Assembly (NCBI GenBank): GCA_964609085.1
Contig: CAZSRZ010000174.1
Span: 1 to 5,801 of the forward strand
Reading direction: 5' to 3'
DNA length: 5,801 bases
Source of the DNA: JANPLG01 sp964609085
GTDB taxonomy: Bacteria > Armatimonadota > SYMT01
Part shown: piece by piece, positions 5,766-5,801 of the stretch
How the letters are laid out: the number at the start of each line of letters is the position of its first letter
Position numbering within the stretch: the stretch's first letter is position 1
Made by a program: the position numbers and the translations under genes
The notes under the pieces: model-generated
What the model saw: only the letters and a program-made list of their open reading frames with translations
What the model was told of the DNA's origin: nothing
The model's database searches: none

Positions 5766-5801
5766 CGGCCCGACCCGCGCCCTTGCCGCCGGCCCCGCCG
5801 A

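Overview
This is a GC-rich bacterial chromosomal window with six protein genes and no RNA gene, mobile element or CRISPR array that I can see. The best lineage clue is the pseudopilin at 3994-4764. Its N-terminal FTLIELLVVIAIIAILAA helix runs into LFPVFAQARE and then MMYVQDFDETYP, and its C-terminus carries the His/Asp-Gly signature of large prepilin families. That combination is characteristic of Armatimonadota and, more broadly, of Planctomycetes/Verrucomicrobia-type genomes. The Ogg-type (rather than only Fpg-type) glycosylase and the GC-rich interspersed repeat fit the same picture. The phylum assignment is inference from family resemblance; no marker gene is present.

Layout: two genes read leftward on the left side. 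These are a secreted DUF5666-like small protein (44-541) and, upstream of it, a secreted beta-lactamase-fold serine hydrolase of the YbbE/YfeW/EstB type (625-1818). A 144-bp divergent intergenic region (1819-1962) separates them from a rightward pair: a secreted beta-propeller protein built on repeated NGN...VVW motifs (1963-2937) and, 28 nt later, hisH (2966-3640), the glutaminase subunit of imidazole glycerol phosphate synthase. A gap of about 350 bp (3641-3993) holds two diverged copies of a GC-rich repeat and a possible promoter. It leads into the pseudopilin gene (3994-4764). This meets, tail to tail, a leftward gene for an 8-oxoguanine DNA glycosylase/AP lyase (4761-5765); the two stop codons lie in one shared CTAG.

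Functionally the genes do not form a single pathway. Four of the six products are predicted to be exported (DUF5666-like protein, serine hydrolase, propeller protein, pseudopilin), so much of the window concerns the cell envelope. hisH is an isolated biosynthetic gene without its usual partner hisF inside the window, and ogg is a base-excision repair gene. I found no convincing sign of an undescribed multi-gene system. The points most worth checking are the solitary hisH behind a propeller gene, the intergenic repeat, the CTAG stop overlap, and the Arg-to-Lys change at the cytosine-reading position of the glycosylase.
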